From the NCBI GenBank assembly GCA_018825305.1, contig JAHJEO010000016.1, forward strand, positions 186,001 to 250,000: DNA of 64,000 bases, written 5' to 3'. The notes under the pieces are model-generated. The model was not told where the DNA came from. It saw nothing but the letters and a program-made list of their open reading frames with translations, and made no database searches. Position numbers and translations under genes: made by a program. Below are positions 51,044 through 59,543 of this stretch, one piece after another (the first letter of the stretch is position 1; every line of letters begins with the position of its first letter). The stretch comes from Gammaproteobacteria bacterium (GTDB lineage: Bacteria > Pseudomonadota > Gammaproteobacteria > Burkholderiales > Rhodocyclaceae).

Positions 51044-51425
51044 GTACCTCGTCGTCGGCGGTTACGCCATGGCCGTGCATGGGCGGCCGCGGCAGACCGG
51101 CGATCTCGATATCTGGCTCAAGCGCGACCACGCCAATGCCTTGACGGTGGTCGCGGCGTTGCAGGACTTCGGTTTCGGAGATCTTGGCCTCACGGTCAAG
51201 GATTTCGAGGTACCGGATCAAGTCGTGCAGCTGGGATATCCGCCGTTTCGGATCGATCTGCTGACGGGTATCGATGGCGTCGACTTCGATTCTGCCTGGC
51301 AGACGCGCTTCGAATATGCCCACGGCGATCTGAAAATTCCGTTCATCGGACTTGAAGCCCTCAAGGCGAACAAACGGGCAAGTGCCCGGCCACGAGACAT
51401 CGATGATCTCGAAAATCTTCCGTAG
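50988..51425 (+). CDS. nucleotidyltransferase (AbiEii/DUF6036-like), toxin-antitoxin type
   Basis: 145 residues from MLSKDFKEFVALLNAHGAKYL. Nucleotidyltransferase core: YLVVGGYAMAVHGRPRQTGDLDIWL, i.e. the GG...AxHGxxRxTxDLDI pattern with the catalytic Asp pair in DLDIWL, then FRIDLLTGIDGV. The C-terminal KANKRASARPRDIDDLENL is typical. Such enzymes modify RNA or a partner protein in abortive-infection and TA systems. With the small overlapping gene it forms an accessory pair inserted behind moxR. Confidence 0.85.
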   Translation: MLSKDFKEFVALLNAHGAKYLVVGGYAMAVHGRPRQTGDLDIWLKRDHANALTVVAALQDFGFGDLGLTVKDFEVPDQVVQLGYPPFRIDLLTGIDGVDFDSAWQTRFEYAHGDLKIPFIGLEALKANKRASARPRDIDDLENLP

Positions 51426-51460
51426 TACGCAAGGTCTGACCCAATTCCGATCCGTTGACT

Positions 51461-51488
51461 GTCGCCGTGTCGCCAGCGCCGACTTTTT
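51461..51488 (-). repeat. dispersed 25-bp repeat, copy 14 (intergenic)
   Basis: GTCGCCGTGTCGCCAGCGCC then GACTTTTT. It lies between the nucleotidyltransferase and the HNH gene. Its ends GTCG.CG/CG.CGAC are complementary and could pair. I see no gene in the rest of 51426-51629. Confidence 0.9.
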
Positions 51489-51629
51489 CGGTTTTCGGAG
51501 ATGCCGGGACGAGTCCTGGCCGGCGGTTGCCCTCGCCGCGGGCCGTCGGCCCGGAGTTGAAGCGTGTGAGGTAATGTCATCTCCTACGTTGATATGTGCC
51601 AGAGAGAAGGCACAAGCCTACAGCGGGGC

Positions 51630-52262
51630 ATGAATTTCCGTCTGAAAGGGCATCATTCCGTAATCCTCATGTCTGTCCGCCCAAACTCCCCCTACCGCGA
51701 CGAGGTGCAAGACGACGGGGCCGTGCTTATTTACGAAGGGCACGACGAACCGAGGCGCAAGGGTATTTCTGATCCAAAAGCACTCGATCAACCTGAGCGG
51801 CAACCCGGCGGAACTCTGACCGAGAACGGAAAATTTCATCAGGCTGCACAGCGGTTCAAGGCAGGCGAAAAGGGCCCAGATATTGTTCAGGTTTACGAAA
51901 AGATCAAAGCCGGCATTTGGACCGACAACGGATTCTTTCACTTGGTGGATTCTTGGACGGAAAACGACAGCGTTAGAAATCTTTTCAAGTTCAAACTCGT
52001 CGCAGTTGAAAGCGTTTCTGACGAGACTGCCGCGGAGGAAAGATCAAATCGCCTTGTCGAGAGAAGTCGCATTATTCCAACCAGCGTCAAGCTCGAAGTG
52101 TGGGCGCGTGACGGTGGTAAGTGCGTAGCGTGTGGAGCAGCTGATGAACTCCACTTCGATCACGTTCTTCCCTTCTCAAAAGGTGGCACATCTCTTAAAG
52201 CAGAGAATGTGCAACTGCTCTGCGCCCGCCATAACCTGAGCAAGAGCGCGAAGATTCAATGA
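51630..52262 (+). CDS. SRA-like domain fused to HNH endonuclease (modification-dependent nuclease candidate)
   Basis: 210 residues from ATG 51630; ATG 51594 and 51669 are also in frame. The N-terminal part resembles a YDG/SRA modified-base-binding domain: GHHSVILMSVRPNSPYRDEV, DDGAVLIYEGHDEPRRKG, then VQVYEKIKAGIWTDNGFFHL and FKFKLVAVE. The C-terminus is an HNH nuclease: KLEVWARDGGKCVACGAADE, LHFDHVLPFSKGGTS, then NVQLLCARHN, with all His/Asn and zinc Cys residues. This layout is known in Type IV enzymes that cut methylated or hydroxymethylated DNA. G+C is far lower than its neighbours, so it was acquired. Its stop overlaps the next start (ATGA). Confidence 0.82.
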   Translation: MNFRLKGHHSVILMSVRPNSPYRDEVQDDGAVLIYEGHDEPRRKGISDPKALDQPERQPGGTLTENGKFHQAAQRFKAGEKGPDIVQVYEKIKAGIWTDNGFFHLVDSWTENDSVRNLFKFKLVAVESVSDETAAEERSNRLVERSRIIPTSVKLEVWARDGGKCVACGAADELHFDHVLPFSKGGTSLKAENVQLLCARHNLSKSAKIQ

Positions 52263-53521
52263 GCAACTACGATTCCCTCGACGGAGCCGCCGACAAGCTC
52301 GCCGCGGCGCGCACCAAGCTTATCCTCGACAAGCCTTTCCTCGGCGCGCTGGTGCTGCGGTTGCCGCTGGTCGAGGCAGGGGCGTGGTGCCGCACCACCG
52401 GCACCGATGCCCGCAAGCTCTACTACAACCCGCAGTGGGTCGATACGCTGACCAGTGCCGAGGTGCAGTTCGCGCTGGCGCACGAGGCGCTGCATTGCGC
52501 GCTGGGGCATTTTGCGCGGCGTGGCCACCGGGTGAAGCGCAAGTGGGACCTCGCCTGCGACTTCGCCATCAACCCGTTGCTGATGGACGAGGGCCTCAAG
52601 CCGCCGCTGGGCTCGCAGGTGCTTGACCTCTACCGCGGCATGGCGGCCGAGGAGATCTACCCCTGCCTCGACGACAGCCTCGACAACGAGGTGCTCGACG
52701 ACCACTCATGGGATGGCGACGACGGCGGCGAGGGTGGTGGTGGCGGTGAGCAGGACGACGTGCAGGGCAAGGGCGGCAGCGACGCCGAGGAGATCGATCC
52801 CGACGCCGGCGGCGGCTCGCCGGAAAAAGTCGGCGCTGGCGGGACGCCGGGCGATGGCCCGGACGGACCGCCACCGCCGCTGTCGGGCAAGGAAAAGGAG
52901 CAGTTGCAGCAGCAGTGGCAGCGCCACCTCGCCAATGCGGCACAGCGCGCGCGCGAGGCCGGCAAGCTCACCGGCAACATGGCGCGCCTGACCGAAACCG
53001 CGCTGGCGCCGCAGGTGTCGTGGCGCGCCGCGCTGGCGCAATACCTGTCGCAGGCCGCGCGCGACGACTACACCTGGCTGCGGCCGTCGCGGCGCGAGGG
53101 TGACGTGATCTGGCCCTCGCTGCGCAGCCACAGCGGGGAGATCTACGTCGCGCTCGACACCTCGGGCTCGATCGCCGATGTCGACCTCGCCCAGTTCGTC
53201 GGCGAACTCAACGCCATCAAGGGTACGCTGCCGGTGCGCATCACGCTGTTTGCCTGCGACTCCGACCTGCATGCCGACACGCCGTGGATCTGCGAGCCGT
53301 GGGAGGAGTTCCGCCTGCCGCGCCAGTTCGAAGGCGGTGGCGGCACCGCCTTCGCGCCAGTGTTCGACTGGGTGGATCGCGCCGGGGCGCGGCCCGACGC
53401 GCTGGTGTATTTCACCGATGCAGAGGGTGAATTTCCCAAGGTCGCCCCCAACTACCCGGTTTTGTGGCTCATCAAAGGCAAGGCCCCGGTACCGTGGGGC
53501 CGCCGCATCCAACTGAATTGA
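52259..53521 (+). CDS. VWA-like putative metallopeptidase (DUF2201), MoxR partner
   Basis: 420 residues. A zinc-protease-like HEALH with a further His (H75, E76, H79, H84 in FALAHEALHCALGHFARRGH) lies in the N-terminal domain. A long acidic Gly-rich linker follows (about 150-215). A C-terminal VWA-like domain begins with MIDAS-type DTSGSI (D300) and includes FEGGGGTAFAPVFDW and YFTDAEGEFP. DUF2201 proteins pair with MoxR ATPases. A repeat copy (52824-52849) encodes EKVGAGGTPG inside the linker. Confidence 0.9.
   Translation: MSNYDSLDGAADKLAAARTKLILDKPFLGALVLRLPLVEAGAWCRTTGTDARKLYYNPQWVDTLTSAEVQFALAHEALHCALGHFARRGHRVKRKWDLACDFAINPLLMDEGLKPPLGSQVLDLYRGMAAEEIYPCLDDSLDNEVLDDHSWDGDDGGEGGGGGEQDDVQGKGGSDAEEIDPDAGGGSPEKVGAGGTPGDGPDGPPPPLSGKEKEQLQQQWQRHLANAAQRAREAGKLTGNMARLTETALAPQVSWRAALAQYLSQAARDDYTWLRPSRREGDVIWPSLRSHSGEIYVALDTSGSIADVDLAQFVGELNAIKGTLPVRITLFACDSDLHADTPWICEPWEEFRLPRQFEGGGGTAFAPVFDWVDRAGARPDALVYFTDAEGEFPKVAPNYPVLWLIKGKAPVPWGRRIQLN
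52824..52849 (+). repeat. dispersed 25-bp repeat, copy 15 (inside VWA gene)
   Basis: AAAAAGTCGGCGCTGGCGGG then ACGCCG. Sense orientation, in the unstructured linker. Confidence 0.9.
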
Positions 53522-54540
53522 AAGCCGATATTTCCCCCGAAGACTCGCTGCGCCTCAATGTCCTGCTGGCCGGCGACGTGCACGCCGTGCGCATCGACGA
53601 GGGCGCGATGACGCTCTTTGCCCTGACGCCCAAGGGCGAGGCCAGGGTTGCCCTGCATCGCAACTGCCGTCCGGACTTGTACGTGACGCGGGTGCGCGAG
53701 CTGCTTGGCGGGCACGCGCTGGGTTCGCCCGGCGGCTATCCGGTGCACCTGCGGCGGTGGACACGCATGGGCCGCGCCAGCCCGCAGAACCTCGAAGCCA
53801 TGCTCAAGCTCGGCGAGCCGGAGGCGGTCACTGCCGTGGCGCTGGCGCCGATGCTCACCGACGAGCTCGCCCGCCGCGCCTGGTGGGCGCTGCCGACCAT
53901 GGAGATCGCGCGCGACATGCTGATGCAGCCGGCGGTGCGCGGTGGCGCCATGGGCCAGGTGCTGGCCGATTTCCTGATCGAGCACCTGCCCTTCGAGGAA
54001 GACCCGATCCAGGCCATGAACTCGATCCGCGCCGTGATCGGCGCCGGCCTGCTCGACGCCGTCGCCGGCGAGCAGCTCTGGGCCAAGGCCAGGCGCCGTC
54101 CGCATTATTTCATCGGCTTTCTCGAACATCGCCCGGATGCCCTGCCAGCGACGGCGGAGCGCCCGTTGCCGGCAGCCGTGGCGGCGCAGGCGACGGCCGG
54201 CAATGCCTGGGCCGCGCTACTGGCGCGATGCTATTCGCCGAGCGGCCAGAGTTTTCTGCATGCGTGCGAGATGGTCATGGAGAAGCCGCCGGGGCACGAG
54301 ACCGTCTATCTGTTGCTCGACATCATCGGCAATTACTTCGCCGCCGCGCGCGAGGCCGAAGCCATGGCAGGGTTCGAGGACGAGGCCGCGGCGATGCGCG
54401 CGCTGGCGCACTTGAGCAACGTCGCCGCCGAGCCCATCCTGACCCGCACCACCGCCGTGGGCGCCTTGATGCGACGCCACCTGGAGCCGCTGTTCGCACC
54501 GCTGCTGGGCAATATCCGCACATTGCGAGGGATCGAATAA
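53518..54540 (+). CDS. dsrS: DsrS-like protein
   Basis: 340 residues from a TTG that overlaps the VWA stop (TTGA); an ATG at 53464 inside the VWA gene is the alternative. The sequence matches my recollection of DsrS from sulfur oxidisers: SPEDSLRLNVLLAGDVHAVRID, LLGGHALGSPGGYPVHLRRWTRMG (parts HALGSPGGYPVHLRRWTRMG), LGEPEAVTAVALAPMLTDEL and RRAWWALPTMEIARDML. It is a soluble, mostly helical protein of unknown mechanism, found at the end of dsr operons. No other dsr gene is in this window; instead it is embedded in a moxR-VWA operon. Confidence 0.65.
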   Translation: MKADISPEDSLRLNVLLAGDVHAVRIDEGAMTLFALTPKGEARVALHRNCRPDLYVTRVRELLGGHALGSPGGYPVHLRRWTRMGRASPQNLEAMLKLGEPEAVTAVALAPMLTDELARRAWWALPTMEIARDMLMQPAVRGGAMGQVLADFLIEHLPFEEDPIQAMNSIRAVIGAGLLDAVAGEQLWAKARRRPHYFIGFLEHRPDALPATAERPLPAAVAAQATAGNAWAALLARCYSPSGQSFLHACEMVMEKPPGHETVYLLLDIIGNYFAAAREAEAMAGFEDEAAAMRALAHLSNVAAEPILTRTTAVGALMRRHLEPLFAPLLGNIRTLRGIE

Positions 54541-54788
54541 TGAAAGGTGGCGTCTATCTCGATGCCGAAGCGCCGCAGCTGGTGCAGGCGCGCTTTGCCG
54601 TGGTCAATGTCAAGCGCAGTTCGCGCAAGCGTTTCGCCGAGAATGTGGTGACACCGGTGGCCGATGCCGCGGCCGCGCTGGCCGGCGCCGATCCGGCCAA
54701 CGACCTGCACGCCGCCGAGGTGATGGGTCCGTCGCGGTCCTCGGAAGGCTTCAATTTGTATTACCTCGTTCGCTGGCTGGAGGATTGA
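54540..54788 (+). CDS. small conserved-looking protein of unknown function
   Basis: 82 residues, TAATG overlap with dsrS. No domain recognised. The ends MKGGVYLDAEAPQLVQARFA and SEGFNLYYLVRWLED look folded, alpha/beta, without signal peptide or Cys. Coding is supported by tight overlap on both sides and a good ribosome-binding site for the next gene inside its end. Confidence 0.7.
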   Translation: MKGGVYLDAEAPQLVQARFAVVNVKRSSRKRFAENVVTPVADAAAALAGADPANDLHAAEVMGPSRSSEGFNLYYLVRWLED

Positions 54789-54790
54789 AC

Positions 54791-55180
54791 ATGCATGCCG
54801 AAAAGAAAGTCATTCCCATTTTCCCCGCCGCGTCGAGCCTGAAGGAGAAGGCCGAAGCCGAGGAGGCATCGAACTGCGCCGGCGCCGAACCGTTCGCGCT
54901 GATGGTGCTGGGCGACAGCATGGAGCCCGAGTTCATCGAAGGCGACATCATCATCATCGAACCGGAAGGGCTGGCGACGGACGGCTCCTATGTCTTCGCC
55001 TGGCTCAACGACGAGTGGATCTTCCGCCAGCTGGTCAAGCGCGGCGAGCAATGGCTGCTGAGCCCGCTCAATCCCGCCTATCCCGCCGCCGAGATCGCCG
55101 ACCTCGAACCGGTGCGCGGCGTCATCATCCAGAAGAGCAAGCCGGGGCGCCGCAAGGAAGCGAAGCGCTACGTCGAATAA
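54791..55180 (+). CDS. S24/LexA-like peptidase domain protein without HTH
   Basis: 129 residues, GGAGG seven bases before the ATG. The S24 fold is clear from MVLGDSMEPEFIEGDIIIIE (Ser43 nucleophile position), GSYVFAWLNDEWIFRQL and LLSPLNPAYPA. The position of the catalytic Lys of LexA (VKRL) appears to be Arg (FRQL), so self-cleavage is doubtful. No DNA-binding domain is attached. Its role in this operon is unknown; it could sense or scaffold. Confidence 0.82.
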   Translation: MHAEKKVIPIFPAASSLKEKAEAEEASNCAGAEPFALMVLGDSMEPEFIEGDIIIIEPEGLATDGSYVFAWLNDEWIFRQLVKRGEQWLLSPLNPAYPAAEIADLEPVRGVIIQKSKPGRRKEAKRYVE

Positions 55181-55205
55181 CCCATTTCATCGCAAAGAGA
55201 GAGCC

Positions 55206-55433
55206 ATGCCTTATTACATTTATCGCATCCCCACCGGGCCGGTGAAGATCCTCGAGAAGATCACCCAGTTCGACGCCTTCAAGGACGCCTCGGCCGAGGC
55301 CAAGCGCATGCGCAAGGAAGTCGACCTCACCAAGATGGCGATCAAGGTGGTGTTCGGCGAGAACGAAATCCAGGCCGAGGAAGCGCTGATGTCGGTGCGC
55401 GAAGCCGAGCCGCTGACCGGCGATGACTGGTAG
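55206..55433 (+). CDS. small protein of unknown function (75 aa)
   Basis: 75 residues: MPYYIYRIPTGPVKILEKIT, then FDAFKDASAEAKRMRKEVDL and EIQAEEALMSVREAEP. It is charged and cytoplasmic, with a beta hairpin followed by helices. It resembles small proteins found beside MoxR/VWA genes, but I cannot name the family. Good codon use and a purine-rich ribosome-binding site. Confidence 0.75.
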   Translation: MPYYIYRIPTGPVKILEKITQFDAFKDASAEAKRMRKEVDLTKMAIKVVFGENEIQAEEALMSVREAEPLTGDDW

Positions 55434-55455
55434 GACCTGACCGGAAGCTCGGGCG

Positions 55456-55908
55456 ATGGACGAGACCGCCTACACTTCCGCGCGCGGCGAGATCAACCGC
55501 CTGCCCTGCGTCTTCGAGAAGGCGCTGCTGTCGCGTTGCGTGGTCTGCGAGCTTGCGCTGCGGCACCTGCTGGCCGAGCGCGAGACGGTGGCCTGCACCG
55601 ACCCGCTGGCGCGCGCGGTGTGCGGCCAGATGGCGGGCCTGCTGCGCGAGAAATCCGCCTTCGCCCTCAAGCTCAAGGAGGCGGCGCGGATACTGCCGCA
55701 CGCCATGATGATGAAAATCCAGTGCGGCGGCCTCAACGGACTGAAGGACGTGCTCGACCCGGAGGCGCCGGCGCCCGATGTGCGCCGCCTGATTCGCCAG
55801 GCGCTGGCCGAATACGGCACGCTGGAGGCGCTGCCCTTCTCGCAGATCGTTCAGGGCGTGGCCCATTGGCAGGGACGCAAGCGATTCCATCCCCGGGATC
55901 CGCACTGA
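55456..55908 (+). CDS. Cys-containing protein of unknown function (150 aa)
   Basis: 150 residues, helical. Four Cys lie in the first half (LPCVFEKALLSRCVVCELAL, TVACTDPLARAVCGQMAGLL), so metal or cluster binding is possible, then KIQCGGLNGLKDVLDP. The C-terminus FSQIVQGVAHWQGRKRFHPR is basic. No family recognised. Overlaps the next gene (TGATG). Confidence 0.72.
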   Translation: MDETAYTSARGEINRLPCVFEKALLSRCVVCELALRHLLAERETVACTDPLARAVCGQMAGLLREKSAFALKLKEAARILPHAMMMKIQCGGLNGLKDVLDPEAPAPDVRRLIRQALAEYGTLEALPFSQIVQGVAHWQGRKRFHPRDPH

Positions 55909-56963
55909 TGGCATTGCCCCGCCTCGACCGCCTGATCGACACGGTGCAGCGCAACTGCCACGTCACCGACGCCCGCTACGCCCGCGGCATGACGCTGTGC
56001 ACCTATCTGCTTGAGATGCGCGAGTTCTATCGCTGGGAAAACGGTATCCCGCTGGGCGAGGCGCCGCCGCGCAGCGAGGTCGGGCCGTGGCTGTCGGCGC
56101 GCGAGGAGCTTTGGGAAACCCTGGAAGATGCCGAGTTCTCCGCCATCCCGCTCGACGGCGACAGCATCGACCCCTTCGCCGTGGCCGACATCAATCGCCG
56201 CCTGCTGCCCGAGGGGCTGATCTATGGCGCCGGCATCGGCCGCTTCCACAAACCGCATTTTTTCCTTGGGCGCCTGCGGCGCAATGCGACCGAGCAGGGT
56301 GCCCGCGTACTGGTCTGCGGCTGCGAGTATGCGCGCGACCTGACCGCGATTCCGGCCGCGCTGCAGGGCGACACCATCGTCGTGCGCCAGGAGGCGCTGC
56401 GGCAGTGGCTGTGGGAGAAGGCCGAGGCGTGGGCGATGAAGCGGCAGCCCGGCGCGATGCAGGCGGCGCTGGCCGCCTACGGCTATTTCGACGATGGCGC
56501 CGCGGCCCTCGAACGCATGACCGAAGGCGAGACCGATACCCTGATCCTGCACGAGCACGGCGAGTTTTTGGCCGGCCGCCGGCTCGGCCCGGAGTGGGAG
56601 GCGATGCTCGCCGCCATGACGCGCCGCCGCGCAGAGTTGCTGGCGCGGGCGGTGCGCGACAACTGGGCCGATTGCATCAGCACCCTGCCGCGCCTGCTCG
56701 AACGCAAGGCGGACGCCTCGCTGCATTTCTGGTTTTCCAATTTCGACGGCATGCGCCGCGAACTGTTTCCCCTGTTGGTCGCCGGCTACGCCGAGTGGGC
56801 CGGCGGCGGGCCGTGCGAGGCGTTGGAACAGGCGGTCGCGCAAGGCGCTACGCACTGGGGCGAAGTGGCCGGGCAACTGCTGCAAAGCTTTCAGGCGAAC
56901 GGCGCTGACAGCGAAGCCGAATTCGATGAGCTGAGCCACGATCTTGTCCCCATCACGCTCTGA
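55908..56963 (+). CDS. protein of unknown function (351 aa), last gene of the moxR-dsrS operon
   Basis: 351 residues, soluble. Conserved-looking segments: RNCHVTDARYARGMTLCTYL, MREFYRWENGIPLGE, FFLGRLRRNATEQGARVLVCG, ETDTLILHEHGEF and ADASLHFWFSNFDGMRRELF. No signal peptide or membrane helix. It looks like the uncharacterised partner proteins seen in chemolithotroph genomes, but I cannot assign a function. Its position suggests it is a client or component of the MoxR-VWA machinery. Confidence 0.75.
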   Translation: MALPRLDRLIDTVQRNCHVTDARYARGMTLCTYLLEMREFYRWENGIPLGEAPPRSEVGPWLSAREELWETLEDAEFSAIPLDGDSIDPFAVADINRRLLPEGLIYGAGIGRFHKPHFFLGRLRRNATEQGARVLVCGCEYARDLTAIPAALQGDTIVVRQEALRQWLWEKAEAWAMKRQPGAMQAALAAYGYFDDGAAALERMTEGETDTLILHEHGEFLAGRRLGPEWEAMLAAMTRRRAELLARAVRDNWADCISTLPRLLERKADASLHFWFSNFDGMRRELFPLLVAGYAEWAGGGPCEALEQAVAQGATHWGEVAGQLLQSFQANGADSEAEFDELSHDLVPITL

Positions 56964-57018
56964 CGCGGCATAATCGCAGGCAGTTTCCGCCAATCGCCCC
57001 CCAAGTAAAGAAGACGCC

Positions 57019-58485
57019 GTGCACGATCAAATTTCCGCCGCAATCGACGCCGCAACGCGCAATGCCCTGCTGTCCGAGCTGGCCGGCATCGTGCCCGCCG
57101 CCGCCCTGCTGACCGCCGACGAGGATCTCAAGCCCTACGAGTGCGACGGCCTCACCGCCTATCGCCAGGTGCCACTGGCCGTGGTGCTGGCGGCGGACGA
57201 GTCGCAGGTGGTGGCGGTGCTGCGCGCCTGCCACCGCCACGGCGTGCCGGTCGTCGCGCGTGGCGCCGGCACCGGGCTGTCGGGCGGCGCGACGCCCGTC
57301 GGCAATGGCGTCGTGCTGTCGCTCGCCAAGTTCATGCGCATCCTCGAGATCGACCCGCTGGCCCGCACCGCACGCGTCCAGCCCGGCGTGCGCAACATCG
57401 CCATTTCCGAGGCCGCCGCGCCCCATGGCCTCTACTACGCACCCGATCCCAGCTCGCAGATCGCCTGCACCATCGGCGGCAACGTCGCCGAAAACTCCGG
57501 CGGCGTGCATTGCCTCAAGTACGGCCTGACGGTGCACAACGTCCTCAAGCTGCGTGTCGCGCTGATCGACGGCGATATCGTCGAGATCGGCAGCGCTGCG
57601 CTGGATTCGGCCGGCTACGACCTGCTTGCCGTGATGATCGGTTCCGAAGGCATGCTCGGCGTGGTGCTGGAGGCGACGCTGAAACTGACCCCGAAGCCGC
57701 AGGTAGCGCAGGTGGTGATGGCCTCCTTCGACGACGTCATCAAGGCCGGCAACGCGGTGGCCGACATCATCGCCGCCGGCATCATTCCCGCCGGCCTCGA
57801 AATGATGGACAAGCCTGCCACTGCGGCCGTCGAGGACTTCGTCCATGCCGGCTACGACCTCACGGCCGCGGCCATCCTGCTCGCCGAATCCGACGGCACG
57901 CCGGAAGAAGTGGCCGAGGAAATCGCCGCCATGTGCGCCGTGCTGGAGAAGTCCGGCGCGCGTGACTTGCGGGTGTCGCAGAGCGAGGCCGAGCGCCTCA
58001 AGTTCTGGGCCGGGCGCAAGGCCGCCTTCCCGGCGGTAGGCCGCATCACGCCCGACTACCTGTGCATGGACGGTACCATCCCGCGCAAACACCTGGCCCA
58101 CGTGCTGACGCGCATCGCCGAGCTTGGCGAGGAATTCGGCCTGCGTTGCGCCAACGTCTTCCACGCCGGCGACGGCAACCTGCATCCGCTGATCATGTTC
58201 GATGCCAACGTGCCCGGCGAGATCGACCGCGCCACCGGCTTTGGCGCACGCATCCTCGAACTTTCGGTCGACGTCGGCGGCACCATCACCGGCGAGCACG
58301 GCGTCGGCATCGAGAAGGTGCAGCAGATGTGCGTACAGTTCTCGCGCGAGGAACTCGAAGCCTTCCATGCCCTCAAGGCGGCCTTCGATCCGCGCGGCCT
58401 GCTCAATCCCGGCAAGGCCGTGCCGACGCCGCGGCATTGTTCGGAATATCGATTGATCGGCTCGGCAAAGGGAGCGACAACATGA
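57019..58485 (+). CDS. glcD: glycolate oxidase subunit GlcD
   Basis: 488 residues, GTG start. FAD-binding PCMH domain (about 50-220): VPVVARGAGTGLSGGATPVG, SQIACTIGGNVAENSGGVHC and GYDLLAVMIGSEGMLGVV. The C-terminal FAD-oxidase part contains VFHAGDGNLHPLIMFD and GGTITGEHGVGIEKV. With GlcE and GlcF it oxidises glycolate to glyoxylate and passes electrons to quinone. Glycolate salvage fits a CO2-fixing or aerobic lifestyle. Confidence 0.96.
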   Translation: MHDQISAAIDAATRNALLSELAGIVPAAALLTADEDLKPYECDGLTAYRQVPLAVVLAADESQVVAVLRACHRHGVPVVARGAGTGLSGGATPVGNGVVLSLAKFMRILEIDPLARTARVQPGVRNIAISEAAAPHGLYYAPDPSSQIACTIGGNVAENSGGVHCLKYGLTVHNVLKLRVALIDGDIVEIGSAALDSAGYDLLAVMIGSEGMLGVVLEATLKLTPKPQVAQVVMASFDDVIKAGNAVADIIAAGIIPAGLEMMDKPATAAVEDFVHAGYDLTAAAILLAESDGTPEEVAEEIAAMCAVLEKSGARDLRVSQSEAERLKFWAGRKAAFPAVGRITPDYLCMDGTIPRKHLAHVLTRIAELGEEFGLRCANVFHAGDGNLHPLIMFDANVPGEIDRATGFGARILELSVDVGGTITGEHGVGIEKVQQMCVQFSREELEAFHALKAAFDPRGLLNPGKAVPTPRHCSEYRLIGSAKGATT

Positions 58486-59543
58486 GCGACCTGACCGAAC
58501 AGTTTGCCGACCGCATTCGTGCCGCGAGCGGCCCGCTGTGCATTCGCGGCAGCGGCAGCAAGGATTTCTACGGCAACGCGCCGCGCGGAGAAGTGCTGGA
58601 GGCGGGCGGCCATCGCGGCATCGTCGGCTACGAGCCGACCGAACTGGTGATCACCGCGCGGTGTGGCACGCCGCTGGCGGAAATAAAGTCGGCGCTGGCG
58701 GAACGGCGGCAGATGCTGGCTTTCGAGCCGCCGTCGTTCGGCGACGCCGCGACGATCGGCGGCGTGGTCGCGGCAGGACTGTCCGGCCCGCGCCGTGCCA
58801 CGGCGGGCAGCGTGCGCGATTTCGTCCTTGGCGTGAAGCTGCTGGACGGCGAAGGCCGCCTGCTTACCTTCGGCGGCCAGGTGATGAAGAACGTGGCCGG
58901 CTACGATGTGTCGCGCCTGATCGCCGGCAGCCTCGGTACGCTGGGCTTGATCTCCGAAGTGTCGATCAAGGTGCTGCCGCTGCCGATGGCCGAGGCAACG
59001 CTGCGCTTCGAACTGCCACAAGACAAGGCGCTGGACCTGATGAATCGCTGGGCTGGCCAGCCGCTGCCGGTGTCGGCCACCTGTTGGGCCGATGACTCAC
59101 TGACACTGCGGCTGTCGGGCGCCGGCACGGCCGTGGAATCGGCCAGTAGCGCCCTTGGCGGCGAGCGCGTCGCCGACGCCGCTGCCGCGCATTTCTGGAC
59201 CAGCCTGCGCGAGCAGCGCCATGCCTTTTTCGCTGCCGATGGTGACGCTGCCGCGCTGTGGCGCCTTTCGGTGCCGTCGATCGCCGGCGCCCTCGACCTG
59301 CCGGGTGCGACCCTGGTCGAGTGGGGCGGCGCCCAGCGCTGGATTCGCGGCGGCAGCAGCGATGCGCCGCGCGCCGCGGCGCTGCGCGTCGGCGGCCATG
59401 CCACACTGTTCCGCGGCGGCGACAAGAGCGCCGGCGTGTTTCAGCCCCTCGATCCGGTGACGCAGCGCATCCACCGCGACCTCAAGCGCTCCTTCGACCC
59501 GCGCGGCATTCTCAATGCCGGGCGCATGTATCCCGATTTGTAA
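58482..59543 (+). CDS. glcE: glycolate oxidase FAD-binding subunit GlcE
   Basis: 353 residues, ATGA overlap with glcD. A second PCMH FAD-binding protein, shorter than GlcD: CIRGSGSKDFYG, PSFGDAATIGGVVAAGLSGP, GGQVMKNVAGYDVSRLIAGS and the C-terminal DLKRSFDPRGILNAGRMYP. A near-perfect repeat copy encodes EIKSALAERR at about 68-77, where GlcE proteins commonly have similar residues. Confidence 0.95.
   Translation: MSDLTEQFADRIRAASGPLCIRGSGSKDFYGNAPRGEVLEAGGHRGIVGYEPTELVITARCGTPLAEIKSALAERRQMLAFEPPSFGDAATIGGVVAAGLSGPRRATAGSVRDFVLGVKLLDGEGRLLTFGGQVMKNVAGYDVSRLIAGSLGTLGLISEVSIKVLPLPMAEATLRFELPQDKALDLMNRWAGQPLPVSATCWADDSLTLRLSGAGTAVESASSALGGERVADAAAAHFWTSLREQRHAFFAADGDAAALWRLSVPSIAGALDLPGATLVEWGGAQRWIRGGSSDAPRAAALRVGGHATLFRGGDKSAGVFQPLDPVTQRIHRDLKRSFDPRGILNAGRMYPDL
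58681..58709 (+). repeat. dispersed 25-bp repeat, copy 16 (inside glcE)
   Basis: AAATAAAGTCGGCGCTGGCG then GAACGGCGG. It matches the consensus, but the encoded peptide is also close to what GlcE proteins have here, so chance convergence is possible. Confidence 0.55.

Noticed and set aside
51430-51455. GGTCTGACCC-like sequence suggesting a REP/RAYT element
   Set aside because: A single short match without an inverted partner or transposase; not enough to call an element.
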